Of a stretch of DNA of 64,000 nt, positions 53,544-64,000 are shown piece after piece. Both the position numbers and the translations under genes were made by a program. How positions within the stretch are numbered: the first letter of the stretch is position 1; each line of letters begins with the position of its first letter. Under the pieces are notes generated by a model. The model was not told the origin of the DNA, did not search any database, and saw only the letters and a list, made by a program, of their open reading frames with translations. Source of the DNA: Vanrija pseudolonga (lineage: Eukaryota > Basidiomycota > Tremellomycetes > Trichosporonales > Trichosporonaceae). The stretch spans positions 868,001 through 932,000 of the forward strand of contig NC_085850.1 in the NCBI RefSeq assembly GCF_020906515.1. The letters are read 5' to 3'.

Positions 53544-55761
53544 CTAGTCGAGATCGTCAGGGCTAATCGAGTTTTGGCGCCTTGCAGTGCTGCTGCTGCC
53601 GCCGGGTGCCTGGGACCCATCGCGCTCGCGCGCCTCTCGCTCCTCACGCTCGTGCGCCTCCTGCTCCCTACGTGCGTGCTTGGCGCGGTAGTCGTCTGGA
53701 ATGGCTGACGACAGCTGGGCGGCGGGGAGCGCGCCAGAGGCGAGCACGGGCGAGGGCGGGTCCGCGTCCGTGTCCGTGTCGGCACCAGCAACGGGCGAAG
53801 GCGGGTCTGCATGCAGGACCGCCGCATCGTGCTCAGCCGCGAGCGAGTCGCCCGTCAGAAGATCAACTGGGGCTGGTGCCGCGGGCGGCCGGCCCAGGTT
53901 GGCAAAGGCTGATGCTGGTGCCGCCCCGAAACCTGAGGCACGACGAGGGGTGCCTGCTGGACGGGGGCCGACCCCTCCGACTGTGGGCGAGGTACTTCTC
54001 CTGTCGACATCGGGTCGGGCGCTGGCGGCAGCCCCCGTATCTGTCGAAGGATCCGATGATGAAGCAGTAGCCGCAGAGTCTCCTTCCTGTGTGCTGGGGT
54101 TGTTCGGATTGCCCTCGGCAGTCGCGGCGCCCGCCTGGCCCCAGAGACGGTTGAGGATGTTGTTGAAAATGCCACCAGGGCCAGTGACCGGCGCACCATG
54201 AGCTGGAGCAGTTGTAGGGGAGCCTGGGTTGGTTGAGCTACCAGCAGCGGCAGCAGCAGGCCGGTTCCCATCCTCTGGGACGAGGGAGAAGCGGCAGACT
54301 GGACATGAACCGTTGACTTCGAGCCAGGGAATCAGGCAGTCGGGGTGGAAGATGTGCCCGCATGGGACGCGGACCACCTCCTCGCCAAGCTTGAAGTCGT
54401 CCATGCAGATCGAGCAGTCCTTGTACGTGCTCTTTTCTGTGGGGTTAGCGAAGGAAGTCAACTCCAACCCACCCAACGTCTCCTCATCCAGCTTGAATCG
54501 CGGCAGACCATCAATGACCGTCTTTGACGCCGGCAATGGGCCCTGTGGACCCGTTGCCTGCATCAAGCGCTCAAGAACGTCGTTGAATCCCTCTGGGATG
54601 TCAGCCTAGCCCCCGGTGCGCACACTCACGCTCAGTCATGACATAGTCACCAAGCTGGCCGTTACGCCCGAACGGCGCTCCCCTCTCCTCCGCAACCATC
54701 TGCATGAGTGCCTGAAGCTGCGGTTGTTAGCGGGTGGTTCGTTGCAATCCATCACCCACCAGATCAATGCCCTCCATCTGAGGCTGGCCTGGCCCACGGT
54801 GCTGTGGCGGGCGTGCCCCAAAGCCGCCAAAGAAGCTATCACGTCAGCCTGATCCCCCTTCCCCACATACCTATCCAGCCCTTCGTTGGGGTTGCCCGGG
54901 GCGCCGTTGTACCCCGCGCCATTGTACTGTCCGCCGAGGAAAGGATGTCCCCAAGGCTGGAATGGCGGCGGCTGGCCGTAGCCTGCCGTGCCCTGGCCGA
55001 AGCCCGCCGGGCCGTTGTACGTCTGGAAGCGGACGGTCCCGTTCCCAAAGTTGAACTGCCACGTGCGCCCGTTGTCCGTGTTGGTGATGTTGGAGCCCGA
55101 CGGCGCGGGGCGCGGGGGCGGCGTGTCGTGTGCGCGGGCCTGCTGCTGCTCGCCGCCACCGCCGAAGATCGAGCTGAACAGCGACGAGAGGATACCCGGC
55201 GCCTCTTCGGCCGGAGGCGCGGGCACCGGGCCTGTCGGGGGCCGCTCGGGGATCGGCGGCGGCGGGCCAGGCGGCGGCGCGTGGTACTCCCCCGGCCGGG
55301 TGGGCGGGTGCGGCAGCTCGTACCGCGGGTCCGGGTTCACTTCTGGGTCCAGCTGCGTGCGGGTGTCAGCGGCGGTGTCCGTGCGCGGGGCGAGGCGAGG
55401 AGGTCGGGGGAGGGGCGGCGGCGGACAAAGGCGTGTGGGGAGCATGCAGGCAGCGGCAGGGTCCGTAGAAGCGCGCCGCAGACTGGCCACATCCTGACGC
55501 CGCCGAGGACCTCACACCACGGACTACTTACAATCTCGATGAACTCTGACCGGCACGAAGCGCAGTGCGGGACGCCGTCGATCTGGGGTGTTATTCTGGA
55601 GCTCGTTCAGCACACCACTGCGAGCTCACCTCCAAGGGCCGCATCTGCGCCCCGCACTGTGTCGTGTCAGCGTTCGGTCCACTGACTGGCTGGTCGACGC
55701 GCGGCCGTCCAGCTAGTTAGCTTACCTCATGACATATCCAGAACGGCGACGCCTGGGGCAT
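53544..55761 (-). CDS. RING-type E3 ubiquitin ligase (RNF126/RNF115-like)
   Basis: About 560 residues in several exons. The N-terminus, split over three small exons, makes a C4 zinc ribbon (PFWICHECGAQMRPLEIDGV, then PHCASCRSEF) like the BCA2 ubiquitin-binding finger of RNF126/RNF115. A Pro- and Gly-rich middle follows (PPPGPPPPIPERPP; FGQGTAGYGQPPPFQPWGHP). The RING-H2 domain near residue 340 is CSICMDDFKLGEEVVRVPCG, then HIFHPDCLIPWLEVNGSCPVC, with all eight ligands. The C-terminal region is Ala/Ser/Pro-rich. Family members act in protein quality control and endosomal sorting. Start at 55761 is set by MPQASPFWICHE. The intron after the zinc ribbon, about 55357-55530, is long for this genome. 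It converges on the ZIP gene. Confidence 0.9.
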
Positions 55762-56329
55762 TGTGTGTGATGGTGGTGGGTGTGACTATGCTCTCTCTCT
55801 CTCGTGCGTGTGCTGTGCTGCTGTTCGTCGTGTTTTATGCTGTTGTTTGTGCGTTGATTAAGTTGTAATGTTGAGGTTTGTGGTCATGGAAGGTGGTAGA
55901 GTCAGTCAGTTGCTGGCGGCGAACTTGTAGATTTGGACCGACCGAGCAGTGTTGGGGAAGGCGACGCGGGGGACCGTGGAAGCAATGTCGTCACCGACGG
56001 CCTGTCATCCAGGCACACAAACACGTGGAGATTGCAGCCACTCTCCGTCGGTACTGAGGCGACCAGTTGGGTGGCAACCAGCATAGCATGTTGTTTACTC
56101 TTGTTTGTTGCTCACCAGCAGCTCGATCAGCTCTGTGCAAGTGACAGCAGCAGCAATCACATACCATGTGTGCCTGCACAGCATGACCATCTACAAACGA
56201 AGCCCCTGCCTGGCGCGGATGTGGCGCTCTCGCACGACTTCACTCTGTTCACAACGACATGAAACTTCTGTCATACCCAGACCACCTCACATGCTACAAC
56301 AACTTATGACACGCTACACTGCCGCTCTC
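55762..56329. other. intergenic region upstream of the RING ligase
   Basis: About 570 bp between two minus-strand genes. The part at about 55770-55920 is unusually T/G-rich, reading as an A/C-rich leader on the minus strand. No coding exon recognised; short open frames look like chance. Confidence 0.35.
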
Positions 56330-57677
56330 TTAATCTTCATCATCAGAGTCCGACCCCGCAAAGATGTCGTTGTCCTTGAAGATCTCAGCTGCTGTCTTTG
56401 CTCGCTTGGCTGGTGGCGCCTTGGCCTTCTCTGCTGGCTCATCGTTCGCCCCGTTGCGCTTCCGACTGTCACTCTTCTCCTCCGTCTTTTCGTCGAAGTG
56501 GACGCCAGACTTCTCGGCTGGTGGATCCTCCTTCTCAGCAGCCGCAACAGGAGCAGGCACAGCCTTCTTCGGCTTGTCCTTGCTGGGGTTATATTCGGCC
56601 TTGAGAGCCTGGAAAGATTAACTAAAGCTCGCAGAAATCCGTGCCAGCTAACCTTGATCTCATCAACATCCATCAGCTCCTTGGGCTGCCAGACCGTCGA
56701 CCTCAGCTTGCTAGGGTGCTTTGAATCGATCCCGAGCACGGTGTAGAGATCAGACTTGGAGGACGAAGGCTCGATCCCGTGCTCGGTGAGCAGAGTCTTC
56801 ATGACCTGTCTGTCAGCTTCGGGGGGAAACAAATAGAAGCTAACCTCGGTCATGAGCCCCTTGTCGTAAACGTTATCCACATAGAGGCAGATTAACTGCG
56901 AATACCCATCCGGATTAACTGTGGCGACCTTGACAGTGTTGACGCCCGCGTCCTTGAGCGGTCCTGAGGCGACAGAGCGTGCAACTCGAGCCCAGACACC
57001 GTCGACGTTCTCGTTACTCGAGAACAGCATCCTGCCGTCAGTGGAGGAAGGTCGAGGACTGCCCACCATTTGCCACACGTCCATCCCGATTCCTCGCTCA
57101 GCGTCTTGAGAGCCTGGGTAGCTTCGCCCAATGCCTGAGCTTCAGCACCTTCTCAGTAGAACGCGAAGGGAGGCTCGAGGGAAGGCTCACTTCGTCGCGG
57201 ACAACCTTCTTGCTCTTGACACCCTTGCTAGCGCGAACCGGGATAGAGCTGTCACTCTGAATTGTCAGTTACCGCCATCCAAGCAAGAGACAGCTGACAT
57301 CGATCTTGTTGATCTTCTTCACAAGGCCATCAACTGTGCGTGTCAGCTGATTCTCTCGAGCGTGGGTAGCTGACATACCGATGACCTGCCCCTTGCCAAT
57401 CGCAATGGTATGCGCCTTGTCCTCAGCCTCGGGGTCTGTTGCCTCGCCACCGCCATTACGCGCCCATATCCACTGAGGAGTGAGTATTCTGCCAACAAGG
57501 GGCCTTGCTACTCACAGGCGCGTCGTCCTGGCTCAGGATGGAGGGCTTGTACTGCGCGCGCGTCAGCTGTGGTGGACGAGTTGAAGCAGCAGACAGGCAC
57601 ACCTTTTTGATAAACTCTTCAATGTCGAACTTGTGCTTTGGTGTCCAGTAGTACTTGAGTGGGTCTGGTGGACTCAT
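56330..57677 (-). CDS. DUF1917 / BLES03-like protein
   Basis: Family of uncharacterised eukaryotic proteins (human C11orf68, plant UPF0696) whose solved structure resembles eIF4E. About 330 residues in several short exons. N-terminus MSPPDPLKYYWTPKHKFDIE. The family core is SGWTCGKWMLFSSNENVDGV, WARVARSVASGPLKDAGVNT and QLICLYVDNVYDKGLMTEVM, and it ends TVLGIDSKHPSKLRSTVWQP. A Lys/Glu/Pro-rich tail of about 100 residues follows, with KRNGANDEPAEKAKAPPAKR as a probable nuclear signal and the acidic end SDSDDED. Function is unknown; RNA cap or nucleotide binding has been suggested only by fold. The basic-then-acidic tail is fungal-specific as far as I can tell. Confidence 0.72.
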
Positions 57678-57918
57678 TTTGCGTCGTGAGGTATGATGAG
57701 ATGCGGAAGGAAGAGAAAGGAGATGACGGGAGGGGTGCCCGCGATTGTTGACGCGCTTGGCGGGTTAGGTGGACACTCGAGGTGGAGGGCTGGCTGGGAA
57801 ACACGTGGCTCTGCTTCCGCTGACTACACTTCATCTCCTCACCTTGATGGCAAATGCATGGCTGGCTAACCGTACAACATGGATCTATAATGCACTGCTC
57901 CTCCTCTCGATGCACGCC

Positions 57919-59150
57919 TTAGGCGTCGCCCAGCTTCTCGCGTATCCGCTGTACAATGTCGAGGTACGCCTCGGTCGCCGGCGAGTCGGGGTACGCGTCG
58001 AGGAAGCTCTGGCCCTCGTCGCACAGGGCGCCGATGCGGGGGTCCAGGGGCACCTTGCCGAGGAGCTCGATTCCGAGCTCCTTGCCCATTGCCTCGGCGC
58101 CGCCGGTGGTCGGGGCAAAGATCTGCGACTCGCCCTTGCACGAGGGGCAGACGAAGCCGCTCATGTTCTCGACCAGTCCAAGAATCGGGAGGCCGACCTT
58201 GTTACAGAAGTCGATCTCCTTGCGCACGTCCTGCAGCGCGACCTCCTGAGGCGTTGTGACGAGCACGGCGCCGTCAATCCCCGCCTCGGCGAGGTACTGG
58301 ACCACGGAGAGGTGCTCGTCCGACGTGCCCGGAGGCGTGTCCACGACGAGGTAATCGAGGTCTCCCCATGCCACGTCCTTGAGGAACTGCTTGATGAGGC
58401 CGTTCTTCTTGGGACCGCGCCAGATGACAGCGTCTGCAGCAGAGGGGAGGAGGAACCCGATGGACATGACGGCGAGGTTGTCGGTCGCGTACGCGGGCGA
58501 CCAGCCCTCTGCGCTCGTGTGCACCGTCGCCTTCTCAAGGCCAGTCAGGAGGGGGATGGACGGCCCGCAAATGTCCACGTCCATGATGCCCGTCTGCAGC
58601 TCCTCGTCGGCAGCAAGCGCCCACGCCAGTGCGGCAGTGAACGTCGACTTGCCGACGCCGCCCTTGCCGGACAGGACGAGGATCTTGCGTCGGACGTTCT
58701 CCATGCGCTGGCGAATGAGAGGGATGTCGGGGTCTGGGCCCTTGGGACCCTCAGCACAGATAGCCTGGTTCGGGCAGCCGTCGCATGCATCGGCCTTGCC
58801 TGCGTTTTCCGCCTCGGGGCCCTGGGTGTGTGCGGGGGATGGGGTGTGCGATGGGGACGAGTTGAGGCAAGATGCGAGTTGATTGACATGTCAGATTGGA
58901 CCGAAGGCGAGTTATAGAGGAAGAGACATGCATCAGTGCCATCATCTCATCGCTGCAAGACACCACTCACAGGACAGTGCTCGTTCGCATCCTCCGGCAC
59001 CTCGCCAACAGGTTCAGGCGAGGACGACCCGTTCGCATCGCCGTTCGTTGTGTGTCCGTTGGCACCATTCGTCGTGCCGTTGGTGACGTGCACGCCGTTG
59101 GCGATGCCGTTCGTGATTGAGCTCACGCCGTTCGCGACTGCGGTGCTCAT
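57919..59150 (-). CDS. NBP35: Cytosolic Fe-S cluster assembly scaffold NBP35
   Basis: P-loop ATPase that, with Cfd1, assembles [4Fe-4S] clusters for cytosolic and nuclear proteins. Exons 58971-59150 and 57919-58821 give 360 residues. The N-terminal ferredoxin-like cluster site is complete when the 149-nt intron is removed: Cys in [14 protein letters not shown], then [11 protein letters not shown] (C-x13-14-C-x2-C-x5-C). The Walker A deviant motif is [44 protein letters not shown] and the bridging cluster pair FVCPSC follow. The first 55 residues are an Asn/Gly/Thr-rich extension ([20 protein letters not shown]), low in complexity and longer than in yeast. The N-terminal cysteines distinguish it from Cfd1. 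It shares a 226-bp divergent promoter with the FIST gene. Confidence 0.96.
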
Positions 59151-59376
59151 TTTGTTATTGTTGTTGCGTGTCTAGAAGTTAAAGAAAGACTTGTCGTTGA
59201 AGATGGTGGCAAAGTTGGCTCGTAATCAGTCAGCAGTTGCGAGTCGGAGCCCCCAGTTTATCCGGGCCACCCAAGTAGCGCCTGCCTCCACCTCCACTTG
59301 ACTGGCCAAAGTCTGGCTTCCTGCTCTTCTCGATTCGCATCGCGACCAGGACGCTTGTTTCTCACACCTCGCAAGC

Positions 59377-61276
59377 ATGATCCGCACCGCAGCAGCACGG
59401 CGACTAGTTCGACCTGGACCGAAACAAGCGCCTGGAGCGTCCCTCGGGGCAATGGGACGTGCCCGCGCGCTGCACGTCCACGCACATACCTTGTCCTCGC
59501 CGACGCCCGCCTCCCTCAAATCACACCTCGACTCGCTCCCTCTGACATGGGCGTCGTCCGAGGGGCTCTTGTTCTCATTCTCGACGTCGCTCCCGGCCGC
59601 TTCCATCGCCCCGCTGCTCGACATCCTCGCGGCGCACCCAAACGCTGTGGGCTCGTTCCACCTCTCCGCGAGGCAGGTGCCCGAGGTGTCCGTGGCGACT
59701 TTCACGCCCGAGCAGGGCGAGGCGCCGGTCCAGAGCTGGCATCTGAGCGAGACGGGTCGTGCGCCGCCCGCCGTGGGCAAGTGGCAGCGCCCCGGGGCGG
59801 AAAAGTACGTCGAGGACGACGCGGGCGACGCAATCGGCTCGCTTGAGGACCGGCTCAAGGACGGCGGGTGGGACGGGCTGTGGAAGGCCCAGGGGGAGAG
59901 CGTCAAGATTGACATCAGGAATCCGAAGTGGTGAGTTGGTGTGTGCTGGGCGGGGTCTGGAGCGGGGGAGGAGGGGAGACTAATGGCCTGGATATTTGGA
60001 GCTGAATCTCTAGCGTGAGGACACTGATCGCCCTGACCGACGCTACGCCAGCACCGACGCTTGCTGCCCTCGACGCATTGCCAGAAGCCACAAAGGTGGG
60101 TGTCAGGCCAGCGAAAGTTACATGTTATGCTGATGGCATCAGCTGGGCTACGTCGCTACTCCGACGCCGTTCCTCACAGGATACCCATTTACATTGTTCC
60201 ACGGTCGCAAGGTGCTGCAGACCGGCGCTGTGGGGCTCGCTATCCCTAAACCTGCGGATGTCGATGTCGAGTACGGTGTCGAGCCGTTTGGTGCCCCGAC
60301 CAAGGTTAAGGCGTGAGTGGTGCGAGAGGGTGCCACATTCACCAGCGTGGGGTCGAGTGGTGACGGCGATGACTCCTGATCTGGTTCACTGACGACGCAG
60401 CGCCCGAGGCAACCTCCTGCTCACTATCGAGGGTCCCAACCCCAACCCGACTGCCACGCTCATCGCCGCCCTCCATGTCCGAGACAAGGGCAAGGCAACG
60501 GGCCTGACCAAGGACGAGAGTTTCTGGCTTCAGATCCAAGACCCAAAGGTGAGTTATTCAACATCAATGTGCCACGCAGCTCGTGTCCACAGTGCCCGCC
60601 AGCGGTAAAATGGCGCGCCGTACGCCCAGTCGCGTGTCTTACGGCTTGCTGCGCGTCTTGTGTCTTGTCGCGTGGCGGTAGCGCGGTTTGTGTCACATCG
60701 CGGCGCGTGTACGACGTGTTTGTGCCGCGGCACGTACCCACGCCTTGGCATGCACGTACGGCAGGCAATCGACCTGTGCGCTGCGCGTAGCGACGGGGAC
60801 GTGATGTGTCTGAGATCCCCACCTTCAAGACCTCATATCGTTGGCTCGATCGCTCGCGCTAACGACAATCTGTTGCTGACGGAAGCAGACCTCCGATGTG
60901 CGGGTGGTGCACATTCTTTCCGGTGATCCCAGTCGGGGGGCACTCTCGTTGGACACGGAAATCCCGCTGGTGCCCGGACAAGACGTTCAGGTAGGCAGGA
61001 AGAGCACCGACTGATGATCTGGGGCCAGAATTTCTGACAGAAGACTAGTTTATGTGCCGCACCGGTGCGATTCCTCTCCCCGAGCCGCTGGGTGGCGCTC
61101 TGCGGTTTGTGGCTCTGCCGCGGACCGACGAGGTCACTGAGACTGCTAGGGAGGCGCAGCCACATGCCGCCGACGGCTTCCTGGTGGCGTCAGAAGGTGG
61201 CTTTATCTGCAGCCCATCTAGGCTGCCGACAGCAGTGATCACTGTCGCTGGAGCCGCGGGGACTGCGGGATGGTGA
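59377..61276 (+). CDS. FIST-domain protein
   Basis: Exons 59377-59930, 60014-60095, 60143-60312, 60401-60548, 60889-60990 and 61049-61276 give 427 residues. The protein resembles fungal FIST-domain proteins: LGYVATPTPFLTGYPFTLFH, GRKVLQTGAVGLAIPKPADV, ARGNLLLTIEGPNPNPTATL, VVHILSGDPSRGALSLDTEI and VPGQDVQFMCRTG. FIST_N and FIST_C are predicted ligand-sensing modules found in bacterial signal proteins and in human FBXO22; small-molecule (amino-acid) binding has been proposed. The N-terminus (MIRTAAARRLVRPGPKQAPG) is basic and acid-free, hinting at mitochondrial import. Intron 4 (60549-60888) is 340 nt, several times the local norm. The last acceptor is TAG. Exact role unknown. Confidence 0.78.
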
Positions 61277-64000
61277 GGGCACTTTGGCGGGGACGCCAGT
61301 GCGCCGGTGCCGCCGGATGCTAGTCTGTACACGTTTAGATTCTTACATACGATCTCGCTTGAAGCAGCAAATCAGCGCGCGCGCGTCGCACACGACGACG
61401 CGACGACGGGCAAACCATTCAGATGCGAGAGCCGTTGCCGTTGACGACGATGTGATGCATGTCAGCGATCACTCATGCACGGCTGTGCTCGCCCTGTGTT
61501 CGGCGGGCGGGCGTGTACGTAAAAGTCCAAGCATGTACCCCTTTTTTCCCCTACGGCTGCATGGCTGTACCAAACAATCCACAGGCCACGGGTGGGCCCA
61601 GGTAGTTGGTAGCCCCTCTGGATGGTTATGTAAAGGTCGTGTGTATGCGTGTATTGTATTGCGCGGCAGCGGCAGGCGCATGGGACGGGCGCGGAGGGGC
61701 AGAGTGTGCGGTGAGTAACCTTGTTAGCTTGGTTGTGCCGCGGCTCGGAGGGCGGCAGCAGCGGCACAACGCCAGGAGCCAGGAGCCCGGGCACAGGACT
61801 CGCCTCGTCACGCCGAACAAACGTCTGTCGCTCGGGAAGCCTCGTGCGTCCTTTCTACGTGATATCAGCAGGGAATGTGATCACGATCGAATCGAAGCGT
61901 CGCCTGTGGCCACCCTGAGGTGTTGACGGCATGTCGAGCGAGCGAGCGGCGCACGGCACCGGACTGATTTGATCACGAACAAAGCCATGGGCAAAGTGAC
62001 GCCAGCAGGCAGGCAGGCCGCGGAGAGCGCCAGCCAGGCCAGCCGGCCGGGGCCCTAGTGTCCGTCCGAACCGACAGGCGAAGGCTGCCGCTGTAGACGA
62101 GAACGACGACGACGACGACGACGTCGCGTGCTGTAATTACAGCACGGGCGCCCTCAAACCTTGAGCCACGCTGGCGACAACCACCCACACACACACAGCC
62201 TGCCTCGTGCACCGACCCCCTCCCTCCCTCCCTGCACGCAGATCGCAGAACCCAACTCGCCGAGAGGCACAGAATACATGCTTGCTTGCCTGCTTGTTTG
62301 CTCGACGCCGGCGAGCTCGTGCATGTCCACGTCCACGCGAGGGGAGTCACCGCCCGCCATGCCGGCTGCCATGCCCGCCGCCGCCATGTGCCAAGGCCGC
62401 AAGTCACTGTACGCCGCACAAGCCGCTCCGCGCCGAGCGCGGCTCAGTCTGGCTCTCGTCATGACCCGCGGCGGGCTGGCTCGTGGCCTGCCTGCCTGGT
62501 AACCATGTCGCTGGCAGTGTGCTGGCTGCGTGCGCCCTGAGCAATCGCTCCGCTCGCTGCGCTGCGCTGCAGCAGTATATATTAGCCGGGGGCACCTCGC
62601 ATAAGTAAGGCCTGGGTGCAGCCTGATGCCGACTAATGCCTCGGTCGCGCGCTCGCCTAATGCACGCAGCTGGGTGCGCCACACCTCCCGTATTGTGCGG
62701 GAGGGTTGCTAGGCTGGCGGGAGGTCGGGCTGGGCGCTGGTTGCCGGTTGATAAGTTTTCATGTGTGCTGCACCTGCTGCTTGCCTGTCGCTTCTTCGGT
62801 TCCTCTGAATCAATGTGCGGCGTTCTGACATTCTCGACTTGCAGTCGGTCGGTCGGAGAGTGCATAAAAGGGTCGATAAAGGGTGGCGCTGGGGGTTGTG
62901 GCGCAGCGCGGGCGGGGGCACGGGGCGGCTGGCGGCTGGCGGCGGCACTCAATCGCATGTATGCAGATGCACACACGCACTCACCCTCTCTCCCAGATCT
63001 AGCATGCACTCTACGCCTTGCCGGCTTGCGTCATGTTGCCAGTCGGAGATCCGCATTCAAGGCCGAGCCTGAACGCCGCCGCCCCGACAAAAAGAGACAA
63101 CAATAGCGCGCATCCAGCCGGTGTACCCTGGCGCATAAGACACACTTACGCAGGTGCATCAGTCACGATTGCAGCGAGCGAGCGTACACACGAGCATTAA
63201 GCTCTGCCTTACGTGCTGTGTGTGTGTGTGTGTTTTGCTGTTGGTTGCAGTCATGATCCGCCGCGAGTGCCGCCCAGTGCCGCCAGTGCGTCCGCACCGA
63301 TGCGGCCAGTGCATTGGTTGTCTGTTCCCTCTTGTCCCGGGGAATATAATACTCTAGCCCAGGGTGGAAGGGGCCAAGTGGTCTGTCACAGGGCCAGGAA
63401 GGGAGGGGGGGTGCGTGTGTCCCTGGCTCGTTGACCTCGCCTGAAGTCCGGGAGCACCACCATGCTGGCCGTGTTCCGTGGGCCTTGCAGCTGAAAAGCC
63501 CCTCGCGCCTGCCGGGACTCAAATTGTCGCCATCATGATGGAGGGGGCGCCACGAGCCCCTAGCCACGGCAGCCCTGGACCCCGTCCCCCGGGTCTCGAC
63601 TGCCTGCCACGCGCTCACTCGCCTGCTGCAAAATGCACCAATTCACAGAAGGCACAAGGCAGAAAGCCGGCTGCCGGCTGGGCTGGGCTGGCTGGCTGAC
63701 AACAGACTGCTGCTGCGGCCTGCAGCCCTTGAGGCACCAGCGGGTCCTGGGGCCTATCGCCTGTTCTCCCCTGGACCCCTGCTGCCACTCAACACACATC
63801 ACACCACGCCTCTTTTGAATAATGGTCCTGGCTCTTTCATCGCGCGCGCGCGCTAGACTACAAACTGCCACCGGGGAGCCAGCTGTCTCACTTGGTCCTC
63901 CTCCACGATCTCTCTCGATCTCCTGACTCTTTCTCTGTGTTCATCTCATCTCCTTCTCCTCGACGACGACGACCTCCGCCACTGAGACGAAGACGACGAA
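61277..64000. other. 2.7-kb gene-free right end, probably a leader of a gene beyond
   Basis: No exon of recognisable protein on either strand. Low-complexity features include a CGA triplet run near 62103-62123, CCTC/CTCC tracts near 62215-62235, TG repeats near 63219-63232 and CGCG runs near 63841-63852. TATA-like strings occur (TATATATTAG near 62574, CATAAAAGG near 62862, AATATAATA near 63341). The last 120 bp are C/T-rich on the plus strand, as is typical of leaders upstream of plus-strand starts here. Confidence 0.4.

Overview
The window looks like nuclear DNA of a GC-rich basidiomycete yeast. The genes are split by many very short GT-AG introns (mostly 35-90 nt). The predicted proteins (TFIIB, EAF3, GUP1, PRM1, NBP35, RCM1, VPS10) have the look of Tremellomycetes, possibly Trichosporonales; that placement is an inference from gene style and remembered protein similarity. 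No bacterial or organellar features were seen. I recognise or can model 20 host protein genes and one LTR retrotransposon. Nearly all splice models were checked by hand for frame continuity.

Layout. 1-6.4 kb: dynein light chain LC8 (+), the MRG/chromo protein EAF3 (-) and, diverging from it, TFIIB (+). 6.4-9.4 kb: a 3-kb gene-free, repeat-rich leader of a transcription factor with two C2H2 fingers and a Zn2Cys6 domain (9.4-12 kb, +). 13-15.1 kb: an unrecognised, possibly mitochondrial protein (+) facing proteasome subunit beta-6 PRE7 (-). 15.6-18.8 kb: the cell-fusion membrane protein PRM1 (+), ending only 79 bp from the MBOAT protein GUP1 (-). 21.4-22.9 kb: heme oxygenase (-). 24.3-29.5 kb: a whole-looking Ty1/copia element on the minus strand, with identical 124-bp LTRs, a 5-bp target duplication and one long Gag-Pol frame.

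29.8-42.2 kb is an accessory-looking stretch of secreted or tailoring enzymes: a DUF1996 protein (-), a pepsin-like protease (+), an NAD(P)-dependent epimerase/reductase (+), an alginate-lyase-like protein (+) and a second pepsin-like protease (+) whose tail is a collagen-like Gly-Gln-Asp repeat. From 42.3 kb conserved housekeeping genes return: rRNA m5C methyltransferase RCM1 (-), sorting receptor VPS10 (+), phosphopantothenate-cysteine ligase (-), a ZIP9/ATX2-like metal transporter (+), a RNF126-like RING ubiquitin ligase (-), a DUF1917/BLES03-like protein (-), the Fe-S assembly ATPase NBP35 (-) and, divergent from it, a FIST-domain protein (+). The last 2.7 kb is gene-free and pyrimidine-rich at its right end, probably the leader of a gene beyond the window.

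The observations most worth checking are a 5-nt microexon that restores an invariant motif of TFIIB, the (GQD)13 tail and altered second active-site motif of the second protease, a copia primer-binding site that matches the anticodon arm of a tRNA-Lys (half-tRNA priming), an apparently non-GT intron in the DUF1996 gene, and a bistable RNA-like fold in the intergenic region near 32.0 kb.
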